Below, in pieces: positions 1 to 9,363 of a stretch of DNA of 51,497 nt. The stretch comes from Myxococcaceae bacterium (GTDB taxonomy: Bacteria > Myxococcota > Myxococcia > Myxococcales > Myxococcaceae). The notes beneath the pieces are model-generated. The model was not told the DNA's origin, made no database searches, and saw nothing but the letters and a program-made list of their open reading frames with translations. Where the stretch lies: positions 1-51,497 of the forward strand of contig JALOQF010000185.1 of NCBI GenBank assembly GCA_025459425.1. Reading direction: 5' to 3'. A program made the position numbers and the translations under genes. Numbering within the stretch: the first letter of the stretch is position 1; each line of letters opens with the position of its first letter.

Positions 1-42
1 TCGGGGCCGATGTTCAAGCCGACGCCTCCGCCGGCGGGGTGA
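1..42 (+). CDS. 3' end of an upstream gene (partial)
   Basis: The first 14 codons of frame 1 read to a TGA at 40-42 and encode a Pro-rich tail. A GTG start for the next gene follows 3 nt later, the spacing expected for two genes of one transcript. Only the last 13 residues are visible, so no function can be given. Confidence 0.5.
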   Translation, partial: SGPMFKPTPPPAG

Positions 43-45
43 GCG

Positions 46-306
46 GTGGGGCTGCTCCTCGGACAGGCGGCAGCGGTGGTGACGGTGGTGCTCGGCCTCA
101 TGGGGCTCGTGTTTCCGTCGCGCGCAGCGGCGTTCACGGGGCTTTCGGCGCAGTCGCGCACGGGCTTCGGTGAGTTCCGCGCGACGTACGGAGGCCTCTT
201 CGTCGCGCTGGGGCTCGCGCCACTGGTACTGGGCCAGCCGGTGGTGTTCGGCGTGGTGAGCGTGACGTGGCTGGACACGGCCGTGGGCCGCCTCAAAGCC
301 CAATGA
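46..306 (+). CDS. DUF4345-like small membrane protein
   Basis: This 86-residue protein starts at GTG and is almost entirely hydrophobic. It shows about three membrane segments (residues 5-25, 45-63 and 66-82). The central segment with an Arg-Ala-Tyr-Gly-Gly core (around residues 46-51) followed by an Ala-Leu-Gly stretch resembles the DUF4345 family of short membrane proteins, whose role is unknown. It lies 3 nt after the upstream gene and its stop overlaps the next ATG (ATGA), so it is probably co-translated with its neighbours. The family call rests on pattern similarity only. Confidence 0.6.
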   Translation: MGLLLGQAAAVVTVVLGLMGLVFPSRAAAFTGLSAQSRTGFGEFRATYGGLFVALGLAPLVLGQPVVFGVVSVTWLDTAVGRLKAQ

Positions 307-377
307 AACACTTCATCCCCGACGCTGAACTCGCCCGCCTCTTCGAGCCTACTCGTCGACAACTCGAGAGCCTGTGA
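303..377 (+). pseudogene. 24-codon ORF coupled by ATGA, probably a truncated gene start
   Basis: An ATG at 303 overlaps the stop of the DUF4345-like gene (ATGA) and opens an ORF that ends at 375-377. The encoded peptide (start MKHFIPDAEL, end RRQLESL) looks like the N-terminus of an ordinary protein but stops at once. The following DNA (378-635) loses the local codon bias. The likeliest reading is a gene cut off where the accessory patch begins; a true micro-ORF cannot be excluded. Confidence 0.35.
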
Positions 378-635
378 AGCCACCCGCGCCGCGTTCCCCA
401 CATCCCACCCCTTCATGATGTGTGTTTCCCCCCAGGGGAGCAATCTGCGGCCGCAACCGCCGGTAACCACCTTGTTGAGTTGCGCATGTGTGGAGCGCGC
501 AGCCTTTTTCGCACCAGCTGAGGCAGGAGCCCGCCCCTGGTCTGACCACCGCTGGAAGAGTTGAGCTGGATGACCATGCGGGCTGGTCGAATCCACGGGC
601 CCTCCCTGCTAGGACGCCTCGCTCCGAGGCCTTGA
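378..635. other. Gene-free stretch before the DUF4365 gene
   Basis: No frame shows the usual third-position GC bias. Antisense ORFs here are low-complexity shadows. The base composition is less GC-rich than the core genes. It would contain the promoter of the two-gene unit that starts at 636, but I recognise no specific element. Confidence 0.4.
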
Positions 636-1142
636 GTGATTGAGCTGACCAACGACCTGAAATCCGAGTTCAGCATCGCCTACGTGAGTGCGATCGCCCA
701 CGCCGCTGGCTACTTCGTTCAACTACCGAGCCGAATGCGCGACGGCGACGGTGTCGACATCGAGATCTTTCAGCGAGGCGGTGGCGGGGTGGTTCGGGGG
801 CCGCGTCTCGACTTGCAGCTGAAGGCGACCGCGAAGGTTCCCGGGACCGATACCTTCTCCATCGACCTTCCCCTCAAGAACTACACAGAGCTCATCTCTG
901 TTGACCATCAGGTGCCGCGCCTCTTGGTCGTAATGCAAGTGCCCGAAGAGCGTACTGACTGGGCGACGGCTTCGCCGGAGCAGCTCGTCTTGAGACAGTG
1001 CGCGTGGTGGTTGTCGCTCCGCGGCGCCAACGATTCTCAGAACGACACCACTCAACGCGTGTGGGTGGCCAAGAAGAACGGGTTCACCATGACTTCGCTG
1101 GAGGCGATCATGACGAAGATACGTCTTGGAGGTTTTCCATGA
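636..1142 (+). CDS. DUF4365-family protein, PD-(D/E)XK nuclease-like
   Basis: This protein has 168 residues and a non-ATG start. It carries a Gly-Val-Asp-Ile-Glu motif (residues 39-43) and, after a short loop, Leu-Gln-Leu-Lys (60-63). That spacing of an acidic residue and a Gln-x-Lys is typical of Mrr-like and other PD-(D/E)XK nuclease folds and of DUF4365 proteins. The C-terminal half has a Trp-Trp pair (around 124) seen in DUF4365 members. The stop overlaps the next ATG (ATGA at 1139-1142), so the two proteins are probably made in fixed ratio and may act together. DUF4365 genes are frequent in defence and mobile loci; nuclease activity here is inferred from motifs, not proven. Confidence 0.65.
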   Translation: MIELTNDLKSEFSIAYVSAIAHAAGYFVQLPSRMRDGDGVDIEIFQRGGGGVVRGPRLDLQLKATAKVPGTDTFSIDLPLKNYTELISVDHQVPRLLVVMQVPEERTDWATASPEQLVLRQCAWWLSLRGANDSQNDTTQRVWVAKKNGFTMTSLEAIMTKIRLGGFP

Positions 1143-2284
1143 CGGGCCTCTGGGTGTCACAGGCCTCGGCCGTTCCGTCGCCGACCGATGTCGCGGCCTA
1201 TCTGCGCCAGAACGGCTGGGCGCTGCAGAAGGCCGACACCGACTGGAGCTTCTTCGAGAAGGAGCTCCTGGGCGAGCAGGTGGTACTCGAGGTTCCGCAG
1301 CGGGCCTCAACGACGTCATACTCACGGCTTCTCGGCACGCTGCTCGATGACCTGTCGCGACTCGAGGGTCGTGCTCCTGCGGTCGTGCTGCGTGACGTGC
1401 GCTCATCGACCATCGATGTCGTGCGCATCGGAATCGAGAGCAGCCTCACGCGTGACGGGCGCATTCCGCTCGAAGCAGGCCATCAGGTCTACGACGCGAC
1501 CCGCGACCTGTTTCTCGCCGCAGCCTGCTCTGCCCTCGACCCGCGCCCCGCCTTCTCGAACCGCAAGCCCGAGGAGGCACTCAAGCTGTTGTCGTCGTCC
1601 GCCCGCCTCGGACAGACCGAGTTTGGGAGCTTCATCGTCACCCTCGAGTGCTCGGTTCCTCCGCTGCTCCAGAGTGATCTGCTCGACGGGGCGCCGGCTG
1701 ACGAACCGCTGGTTCGGAGAGCGACGACGATGCTGGCGCGCGGGTTGGCGGCGACCCAGACCGCCGCGCGGCTCGCGGCCATCGATGGCTCGCTCAAGCA
1801 CTTCTCGGAGCGCGCCCCAGAGGGCTTGAGCGCGAACCTCTGTGAAGCGGTTGCCCAGTTGCTCGAAGTGACGCTTGCTGAACGGCTGGTCGCTGGAGTG
1901 TCCTTCGCTCCGACCCGACAAGTCACTCCGACGCTTCCCCGGGCGACGGTCTTCAGCCCAGACATCGTCCCCACCCTGCGAAGCGCCGCGGCCTCGCTTC
2001 GAGAGGTGGCCAGCTACCCAGACGTCGAGTTCTTCGGGCGGGTGGTGAAGCTCGACAGCACGAACCCTACCGAGGGCGGTACCGTGACACTGCGGGGAGA
2101 GGTCGAGGGCCGGCAGCGCTCCGTGCGCGTCACACTCAGTAGCGGCGACTACAAGACGGCCGTCGAAGCCCACAAGAACTCGCGGCTCATCGCCGCGCAG
2201 GGGGCACTTCATCGCGAAGCGAGCGCCTGGGTGCTCAGGCAGCAGCGGCGCTTCGAGGTAGCCGAAGACGCCGAAGTGACCTGA
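1139..2284 (+). CDS. Unknown partner protein coupled to the DUF4365 gene
   Basis: The protein has 381 residues. I chose the ATG at 1139 because it overlaps the preceding stop; the open frame extends upstream but that part has no coding bias. It looks soluble: a mixed alpha/beta N-terminal region (1-120), a helical middle (120-270), and a C-terminal beta-rich segment (about 300-375) with alternating Gly and hydrophobic residues, possibly a small barrel. There is no signal peptide or membrane segment. I do not recognise the family. Tight coupling to a nuclease-like gene suggests a specificity, regulator or immunity partner, but this is context only. Confidence 0.6.
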   Translation: MTGLWVSQASAVPSPTDVAAYLRQNGWALQKADTDWSFFEKELLGEQVVLEVPQRASTTSYSRLLGTLLDDLSRLEGRAPAVVLRDVRSSTIDVVRIGIESSLTRDGRIPLEAGHQVYDATRDLFLAAACSALDPRPAFSNRKPEEALKLLSSSARLGQTEFGSFIVTLECSVPPLLQSDLLDGAPADEPLVRRATTMLARGLAATQTAARLAAIDGSLKHFSERAPEGLSANLCEAVAQLLEVTLAERLVAGVSFAPTRQVTPTLPRATVFSPDIVPTLRSAAASLREVASYPDVEFFGRVVKLDSTNPTEGGTVTLRGEVEGRQRSVRVTLSSGDYKTAVEAHKNSRLIAAQGALHREASAWVLRQQRRFEVAEDAEVT

Positions 2285-2380
2285 CCGGCGGTCTTTTTCG
2301 ATCACCTGCCGCGCCCGAGTTTCATGCGCGCCCGCCGCAATGTCACGGCTCGCGAAGGCGAGGCTGTTGAACTTGGTGCG

Positions 2381-2605
2381 CTACCGAATCCAGCCCAGCT
2401 TCCGTGGCGTCCTCCCCAAGGCCATGCGGGCGGTGCTTTTCAGCGTTCCGACCTTAATCAAGTTCTCCAGGCTGTTTGGGCACGGGAAGGTAGGACCAGC
2501 AGGCGTGACCCAGATTTCGTGACCGCTACTTCGCTTCACGCTGCATCCTGCCTCGCGTAGAACTTCTCGAGGACGACCGCTGCGCCCGAAGCCTCTGGCC
2601 CTCAT
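2381..2605 (-). CDS. HicA-like mRNA interferase toxin, solitary and possibly decayed
   Basis: The antisense ORF of 74 residues contains the order of elements expected in HicA toxins. There is an N-terminal helix ending in Glu-Ala-Gly-Cys (residues 18-21), then Ser-Gly-His-Glu-Ile-Trp (27-32) with the candidate catalytic His, a Pro-rich strand, and a C-terminal Gly-Thr-Leu-Lys helix (54-57). HicA is a small double-stranded-RNA-binding-fold toxin that cleaves mRNA and is normally paired with HicB. No HicB-like ORF is visible on either side, and the spacing around the His motif is one residue short of the usual form. It may be a remnant. The nearby plus-strand ORFs are shadows. Confidence 0.4.
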   Translation of the reverse strand: MRARGFGRSGRPREVLREAGCSVKRSSGHEIWVTPAGPTFPCPNSLENLIKVGTLKSTARMALGRTPRKLGWIR

Positions 2606-2720
2606 CCTCGGTGTCGCCCTTTGTTCCTCTTCTCCGTCTCACTCACGTTTGGCAGAGAGGGACGCGCGCATTCCGCGGTGCCCTCCATCACGTAACCGCT
2701 GAGCGTCTTGAAGGCGGGCC

Positions 2721-3380
2721 TCAGCGTGGCCGTAGCGGTCGGCGAGGAGCTGTCGGAGGAGGGGTGCCATAGACGGATGCAGAGCAGGTGGTGGAGATGT
2801 CGGACTCAGAAAGCCCGGCGCGCTCCATCTCCTCGATGTCCGCTTCAGAGCACGGTGTGTTGGGCTCGGTGAGGGCTCGCGGTGTCGAAGGAGGACCGGG
2901 AGTCTGCTTCACCAACTCGCGCCGTTCAGGGGGAAGTGCCGAGCCGTTCCTCGGACTCCCGGAATTGACACATTTGACCGTTGCTTCCCACCACACCTCG
3001 ACGCCGGTTTGCTGAACTGGAACGTAGGTCGTCGACTCAGTCGTTACCGTCCCCGTGGTCGCGGTCGTTCCCGATTCTAACCGGACGTCGCTCTTGGACT
3101 CGGTCTTCACCGGTTCTTCGGAGTAGTACGTGTATTGTCGTTCCCGTCTGCGCTCCCCGACGATCCGGTAGCGCGACGAGGCGCAGATGCTCTTCGCTTC
3201 GTCGTCTATGGCCTTGGCGAGGAGTTGCTTTTGTTCCGCCTCTTCGCCCCAGAGATGCATATTGCCCTTCTTGTAGCCGATGACCCCGCCGGTCTCGTTT
3301 CGCTCCACCAGCCATGTGCGGGGCCCGACACAGCCTGAGAAGACGACCGCCCAGAGCGACGAGAGCACGACGACCCGCAT
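2721..3380 (-). CDS. Hypothetical secreted lipoprotein
   Basis: The protein has 219 residues from the ATG at 3380; the ATG 15 nt upstream adds five residues ahead of the signal. Residues 1-17 form a hydrophobic signal ending in a lipobox (Phe-Ser-Gly-Cys), so it should be lipid-anchored in the envelope. The mature part has a charged middle, a Thr/Ser-rich stretch (around 95-120) and a Pro-rich tail, with several isolated Cys residues. No family was recognised. A leftover coding fragment sits immediately upstream (3423-3518). Confidence 0.6.
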   Translation of the reverse strand: MRVVVLSSLWAVVFSGCVGPRTWLVERNETGGVIGYKKGNMHLWGEEAEQKQLLAKAIDDEAKSICASSRYRIVGERRRERQYTYYSEEPVKTESKSDVRLESGTTATTGTVTTESTTYVPVQQTGVEVWWEATVKCVNSGSPRNGSALPPERRELVKQTPGPPSTPRALTEPNTPCSEADIEEMERAGLSESDISTTCSASVYGTPPPTAPRRPLRPR

Positions 3381-3422
3381 CTGCGACCTCCTCAAGTCGA
3401 CCGAACAACGAAGGATGACAGG

Positions 3423-3518
3423 CTACGGCTGCTCCACGTTGGTCGCCAGCACCACGAGCGTTCGCTGAATGTCGGCCTTGAGCTCGGCGAGGAGCTGTGA
3501 GCCCCTCACGCTGTGCAT
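3423..3518 (-). pseudogene. 31-codon coding remnant
   Basis: On the minus strand an ATG at 3518 opens 31 codons that end at 3423-3425. The peptide has a helical body (LLAELKADIQRTLVVLATN), with good local codon bias, and ends 43 nt before the start of the lipoprotein gene. It resembles the C-terminal helix of a larger protein rather than a complete gene. I cannot assign it. Confidence 0.25.
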
Positions 3519-3755
3519 CCATCACGCAGCCGTTGAGTGTGTTTGTACGTTCCGTTTCCTTTCGAAACGAGGGTCCCCCGTTCCGGCTGGGCGCGTAGCC
3601 GTTCGTAGCCGGGAGGACCGCTATTCCCTCGTGGTGTAGCTCGTAGCGGCCCTCACCTCGAACGAACCCGACCGCGCTCAGTCGTGGTCACCCAGACCAC
3701 CATCGCGGAGCGTTGATAGCCCGTAGCCCCCGGGCCGCCGAGAGGCAGCGGTGAC

Positions 3756-3905
3756 TCACGCGAGGCGGCAGCGTCCTCCGGTGACTCCTCCAAGTCGTCG
3801 GAGCAACTCGTTCACGAGCGCCTCGACCTTGTTTGGGCCCATCGGCTTCCGCGGTGCCAGCCACATGGCATGCCACCGCGCGCTGACGTAGACCTTCAGC
3901 CTCAC
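3756..3905 (-). other. Small unassigned ORF (49 residues)
   Basis: A GTG at 3905 opens a minus-strand ORF ending at 3756. Its N-terminal part (start RLKVYVSARWHAMWLAP) has protein-like composition and is followed by a short amphipathic helix. It faces away from the kinase gene starting at 3920, so the 14-nt gap would have to hold both starts. It may be the stub of a gene displaced by the kinase cassette. The rest of 3519-3755 shows nothing convincing. Confidence 0.25.
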
Positions 3906-3919
3906 GGAGCCACAGGCCC

Positions 3920-5383
<1,464 letters not shown>

Positions 5384-5399
5384 GGCTCCTTCAGGAGCC
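5384..5399 (+). terminator. Hairpin directly after the kinase stop
   Basis: GGCTCC-TTCA-GGAGCC forms a 6-bp stem with a tetraloop starting at the first base after the stop codon. There is no T-tract, so it is at best a weak intrinsic terminator or an RNA-end stabiliser. Confidence 0.35.
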
Positions 5400-5708
5400 C
5401 GTGCGCCCAGGGCACCGAGTGTGTCGACGGAACGTGTCAGACACTGCGATGACGCCGCAGGAGCGCGCTCGTGGCTCCGGGGTTGGCGTTGCGCGCGGCG
5501 GCGCGACCGGCGCTCGGAGCCCGCGTCGACACGCTCGTGACGACGCTCGACGATGTTGTGGAAGGCGAAAAGACACGGCGGTCTGGCCACGACGCTCTGT
5601 CGCGAGTCGACCACCCGCGACTGTCGCCAGCCGTGTCACCGTGACCTCCTGCACGCCGAGGCTGCCTCGCGCCGGTCGCCGGTGCGCGCGTCAGCTCCGA
5701 GGACCAGG
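5400..5708. other. Intergenic stretch with no recognisable feature
   Basis: This lies between the convergent kinase and DUF2079 genes. Open frames exist on both strands but are Arg/Ala/Ser-rich shadows without codon bias. No repeat, RNA or promoter was identified. Confidence 0.4.
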
Positions 5709-7334
5709 CTACCGCGGCCGTCGGAACCAACCACGCACCTCGTCAGCCCGGTCCCGCGAAGCGCCCCGCTGCAGCACCACCAGGGCGGGGCTGGCCGAGG
5801 CGACACCGAAGCCCTCGGTGTCGAGCAGCTGCTCCACGAGGTCTGCCACTGCGTCGTCGCCCAATGGCCAGGCATTCGCGAAGGGACGCAGCACCACGGC
5901 CTCGGCTTCGGCCCAGCGCTCCAGGCGCACCACCCGGTCGCTCACCGGCAGGTGTGGCACGAGCGCGTTCTGCGCCGCCACGGTCCGGTCCGAGGGCCAC
6001 GCGGCCAACACCGCGCGGGCGGCGGCGTCTTCCTCCGAAGGCCAGCTCGCCGCGAAGACGACCGGTCCCATCGCGAGAGGGAGCACCGCCAGGGACACCA
6101 CCACGGCATCGCTCACCCGACGCAGCCGCGCGAGCCCACGGGCCGCCCCCATGAACCACACGGCTACCGCAGGCAGCGCGTAGTAGCCCCACAGCCCGGC
6201 CTGGTCGCCGTAGCGCGACAGCACGTGCACGGCCACCAGCGGCGCCGACGCCAGCAGCGCGAGCGGGTCGAGCGCCGGGAGCCAGGCGAACTTGCCCAGC
6301 GCGGCTCGCACCGAGGGCCCCGTCAACACGCTGGCCACGTCGACAGGGCGTGAGGCCAGCGCGAGCACCACCTCGCCCGACGTCTCACCCCACTGGCCAT
6401 AGCGGTCGGCCACCATGCGCCACGCGGTGTGGCCCTCGGGCAACGCCGCGGGAATGACGAGCCCCACCGCGAGCGCCCCCCACCCGACGCCAACGACGAC
6501 GAGCGCCAGCGCCCATCGCCAGCGCGCGCGCTCCACGAGGCCGAGAAGGGTTGCGAGACACACCAACACGAGGCTCGAGTCCTCCTTCAGTGACAGCAGC
6601 GCGACCGCGAAGGCCACCGTCCACAACACCCGCGCCCGCCGGAAGGCCCACACCAGGCCCGCCGCGAAGGTGAGCGTCATGGCTTCCGGGTGGAAGTCGA
6701 AGTCGAGCGCCTGCCAGGTCGGCTGCAACGTGAGCGCCGACAGCGCCAGCCCGCCACACGCGAGCGGCGGAAGGTCGAACGTACGCGCAGCGTGGAAGAG
6801 CGCAACGAGGCCCAGCCCCACGACGATGGCCTCGAGCACCACCAGGCCGAGGGCTCCGAACAGGACTTCGGCCGGAACGAAGGCGAACAAAATCGGAGAG
6901 GCGTGCTCCGAGAGGTAGTTCCGCTCGAGCCCCCATGCCGAGAAGAACGGCGCTGCGAAGACGCGGTGAACGGCCCAGTGGTACAGCGACAGGTCGTACC
7001 CCGCGGTGCGGAACGAGAGGTGCTGCGTCGCCTTGAAGACCGCGAGGAAGAGCGTGAACGCCCCGGCGAGGCTGGCGCCCAGCGCCCCACGGAGGCGATG
7101 ACCGAGCGCAGCGACGAGCGATTCCCGAGCGGGGCTGAGCCACACTCCGGCCAGGAGCGCCCACGTCGCGAAACGAAGCAGCGTCGCGTGCCCGAAAGAC
7201 CCGCGAATGGGGCCGATGGCCCAGCTCGACGTGGTGCCGCTGAGCGCGGTGAAGAACCAGATGAAGGCCACGGCCAACGACAGGCCGAGCGCCGCGGTGC
7301 TGGCGTGCTCCCGGAATCGGACGACCCGTGCCAC
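5709..7334 (-). CDS. DUF2079 family polytopic membrane protein
   Basis: The protein has 541 residues with roughly ten to twelve membrane segments. After two N-terminal helices comes the segment with Asp-Leu-Ser-Leu-Tyr (about residue 114), a Glu-Arg-Asn ... His-Ala-Ser-Pro stretch (138-147), His-Pro-Glu-Ala (212-215) and Leu-Lys-Glu-Asp (249-252). These are the conserved acidic and His motifs of DUF2079, a family distantly related to GT-C type membrane glycosyltransferases. The C-terminal 120 residues form a soluble domain. The enzymatic role is not established; a lipid-linked sugar donor would be the family-based guess. Start is the first ATG of the frame, 160 nt from the next gene. Confidence 0.8.
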   Translation of the reverse strand: MARVVRFREHASTAALGLSLAVAFIWFFTALSGTTSSWAIGPIRGSFGHATLLRFATWALLAGVWLSPARESLVAALGHRLRGALGASLAGAFTLFLAVFKATQHLSFRTAGYDLSLYHWAVHRVFAAPFFSAWGLERNYLSEHASPILFAFVPAEVLFGALGLVVLEAIVVGLGLVALFHAARTFDLPPLACGGLALSALTLQPTWQALDFDFHPEAMTLTFAAGLVWAFRRARVLWTVAFAVALLSLKEDSSLVLVCLATLLGLVERARWRWALALVVVGVGWGALAVGLVIPAALPEGHTAWRMVADRYGQWGETSGEVVLALASRPVDVASVLTGPSVRAALGKFAWLPALDPLALLASAPLVAVHVLSRYGDQAGLWGYYALPAVAVWFMGAARGLARLRRVSDAVVVSLAVLPLAMGPVVFAASWPSEEDAAARAVLAAWPSDRTVAAQNALVPHLPVSDRVVRLERWAEAEAVVLRPFANAWPLGDDAVADLVEQLLDTEGFGVASASPALVVLQRGASRDRADEVRGWFRRPR

Positions 7335-7494
7335 CCCGCGCGTCTGCTACGGGCCTTTCGTCCGGGCAAGCTCGTGCGCGACTGCCGAACACGGGGGTCG
7401 AACGGGTCACCTTCATGGACCTTCGCCTCGAGGCGGGCTCCAACTGCACGCAACGAGGAACGGTCGTCGTCACTGGCTGTGCCGCCCCGGTGTG

Positions 7495-8547
7495 TCAGCG
7501 CGTCGACGAAGCCTCTGGTGCCACCGGGCGCCAGCGGGCCTCGTACCGAATCGCCTCGGCGAACGGCGCGTGGACGACGTCGCTACCGACCCCGAGCGAC
7601 ATCACCGCCTCGGCGCTCGCCTCGAGCCGCTTCGCGAGCACCCCGTCGCCGTTCGCCTTCGCGGCGCTGATGGCGAGCGCGCTCGCGGCGGTGCCGATGC
7701 CCAGCACGATGGGGCCCGAGTCGACGTCTCCCTGGCGGTCGACGCCACGCGGCCACTCACGGAAGCCGATGACGCCGAAGGGCAGCTCGACGAAGAACCC
7801 GGCCTTGTAGCGCTCCCACCAGCCGAGGGTGCGCGTGGGCTCGACCTCGGCGAGGTAGCGGCTGATGAAGGACTGCGCGCAGCCGCGGGGAAACCGGGCG
7901 CCCGGCCCTCGGCCCGTCAGCTCGGACACCGGGAGCCCACTGCGATGCGTGCCCTGGGCGTCGAGCGTGGCCAGAAAGCCTGCGAGCGGTTCGACGTGAA
8001 ACGTCGTTCCATGCGCAGCGTCCGCGCGCGCGAGGCCAGCGAGGAGCGCGCTCTGATCCGCCGGCCAACGCAACGGGAGCTTCCGATACGACGGCGGAAC
8101 GTGCCACGGGTCGTCCTTCGACTGCTGCGCCAGCGCCTCGGCGAGCGCCCGGTGCAGCGCCTCGTCGGGGCACGGCCCCAGCCGGTCGGCGGCTCCGAGC
8201 ACGAGCAGCAGGTGCGAAAGGCCCAGCGGGTCGGCTTCGGCTGCGAGCGCATCGACATCGCACACGAACCCGCTCCCGAGACGGGGACAGTGGTGCGGGT
8301 GCAGCGCGAGCGCCTGGTGGAGCGCAGCCGTCACGCACGCCCGGGCGGGCTCGACGAGCGCTGGCTCCGAGACGCCCCTCGACGCACACCCATCGGCGAG
8401 GTGCGAGAGGGTGATGGCGCGAAAACCACCGGGCGTCGCTCCGAAGTCGCCCACGTCGAGCACCCGCCGCAGCGATGGAGGGAGCCCGAGCGCGTTCCAC
8501 GCCGGAGGAGCTGCGGACACCACGAGCGACACGAGCACGAGGACCAT
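7495..8547 (-). CDS. Secreted protein of unknown function
   Basis: The protein has 350 residues from the ATG at 8547, which places a clean signal peptide (hydrophobic residues 1-13, Ala-Ala-Pro cleavage region) at the start. An earlier ATG at 8577 would add ten residues. The mature part is helix-rich with repeated Trp/Tyr and several Cys residues (six or more, compatible with disulfides), plus a Gly-rich helix pair near the C-terminus. The alternation of helices recalls alpha/alpha-toroid enzymes, but I cannot place it in a family with confidence. Its upstream region carries three copies of a 20-bp motif (8657-8789). Confidence 0.6.
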   Translation of the reverse strand: MVLVLVSLVVSAAPPAWNALGLPPSLRRVLDVGDFGATPGGFRAITLSHLADGCASRGVSEPALVEPARACVTAALHQALALHPHHCPRLGSGFVCDVDALAAEADPLGLSHLLLVLGAADRLGPCPDEALHRALAEALAQQSKDDPWHVPPSYRKLPLRWPADQSALLAGLARADAAHGTTFHVEPLAGFLATLDAQGTHRSGLPVSELTGRGPGARFPRGCAQSFISRYLAEVEPTRTLGWWERYKAGFFVELPFGVIGFREWPRGVDRQGDVDSGPIVLGIGTAASALAISAAKANGDGVLAKRLEASAEAVMSLGVGSDVVHAPFAEAIRYEARWRPVAPEASSTR

Positions 8548-8656
8548 GCCCGCGAGCCTGTCGCAGCTCCGGCGCACGTCACCCGCGAGCGCGGCGAACG
8601 GTCTGGAGCCGCGCTTGAACGGCTCCTACCAGCACTCGAGCTGCCCCTCGGCGACC

Positions 8657-8789
8657 ATGTTTCCATTGGTCACATCGAGGGGGCTGGAGCCAGCGAGGCT
8701 TCGTGCACCCACACTCGACTCGGCGACCATGTTGCCTCTGGTCACATCGACGCGCCCCTTCGCGCGGGCGATGTGACCAGTGGAAACAT
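8657..8789. mobile_element. 133-bp MITE-like element with 20-bp inverted ends
   Basis: The left end ATGTTTCCATTGGTCACATC (8657-8676) and the right end (8770-8789, reverse complement ATGTTTCCACTGGTCACATC) match at 19 of 20 positions. An internal copy lies at 8729-8748 in the same orientation as the left end, and for these two the match extends leftward to 32 bp (8647-8678 and 8719-8750). Repeated copies inside the ends are typical of IS21-type and related transposon ends. There is no transposase and no obvious target duplication. The same motif recurs twice at 48718-48770. Because the core is itself nearly palindromic, a regulator-binding cluster is the alternative. Confidence 0.5.
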
Positions 8790-8818
8790 GAGCGCCGCGC
8801 GTGACGGAGATCCCGCCG

Positions 8819-9277
8819 TCACCTCGGCTCGATGCGAATCGACGACTTCACCGAGCGCGAGATGAAGCACTCACGGTGTGCGCGCGCGTGGAGCGCCTCG
8901 AGCTTCGCGGCGTCAGGCGCGCGCCCTTCGGCCCAGACGATGCGCGGCCGCAGGGTGACCTCGGTCACGCTCTGCCCTCCGCCTTCGTCGTTCGCGAGCA
9001 GCCCGGCCGCGTCGTCCTCGTAGGACTCGGCCACGAAGCCCTCGTTCGCCGCGAGGAAGAGGAAGGTCAGCATGTGGCAGCTGGCGATGGCCGCGACGAA
9101 GGCCTCTTCCGGGTCGACGGCTGCCTCGGTGGTCCACGGCTTCGGCACCACGTGCGGTGAGGCCGCCGCGGGCACTTCGACCCCGCCGTCGAAGAACCAG
9201 CGGTGCGCGCGCTGGTACTTCTTGCGAGCGAACTCGCCCTCACGGGCCCAACGAATGGTCGCGGTGTGGGTCGACAT
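8819..9277 (-). CDS. OsmC/Ohr-family peroxiredoxin-like protein
   Basis: The protein has 152 residues. It contains the two conserved thiols of the OsmC fold: Cys67 in Ala-Ser-Cys-His at the start of the central helix and Cys137 in Glu-Cys-Phe. The N-terminal Trp/Arg strands (8-30) also fit. Members reduce organic or lipid hydroperoxides using a lipoyl or thiol partner in the cytoplasm. The sequence is closer to the general OsmC-like group than to classical Ohr. It is divergent from the gene at 9364 with an 86-bp shared promoter region. Confidence 0.85.
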   Translation of the reverse strand: MSTHTATIRWAREGEFARKKYQRAHRWFFDGGVEVPAAASPHVVPKPWTTEAAVDPEEAFVAAIASCHMLTFLFLAANEGFVAESYEDDAAGLLANDEGGGQSVTEVTLRPRIVWAEGRAPDAAKLEALHARAHRECFISRSVKSSIRIEPR

Positions 9278-9363
9278 GGCGCTCGGCTAACGCCCGCGCC
9301 CGACGCTCGCACCACCGCGAGATTGGCTTCTCACCAGCCCGGGATAGGCTCGACCCACATTCC

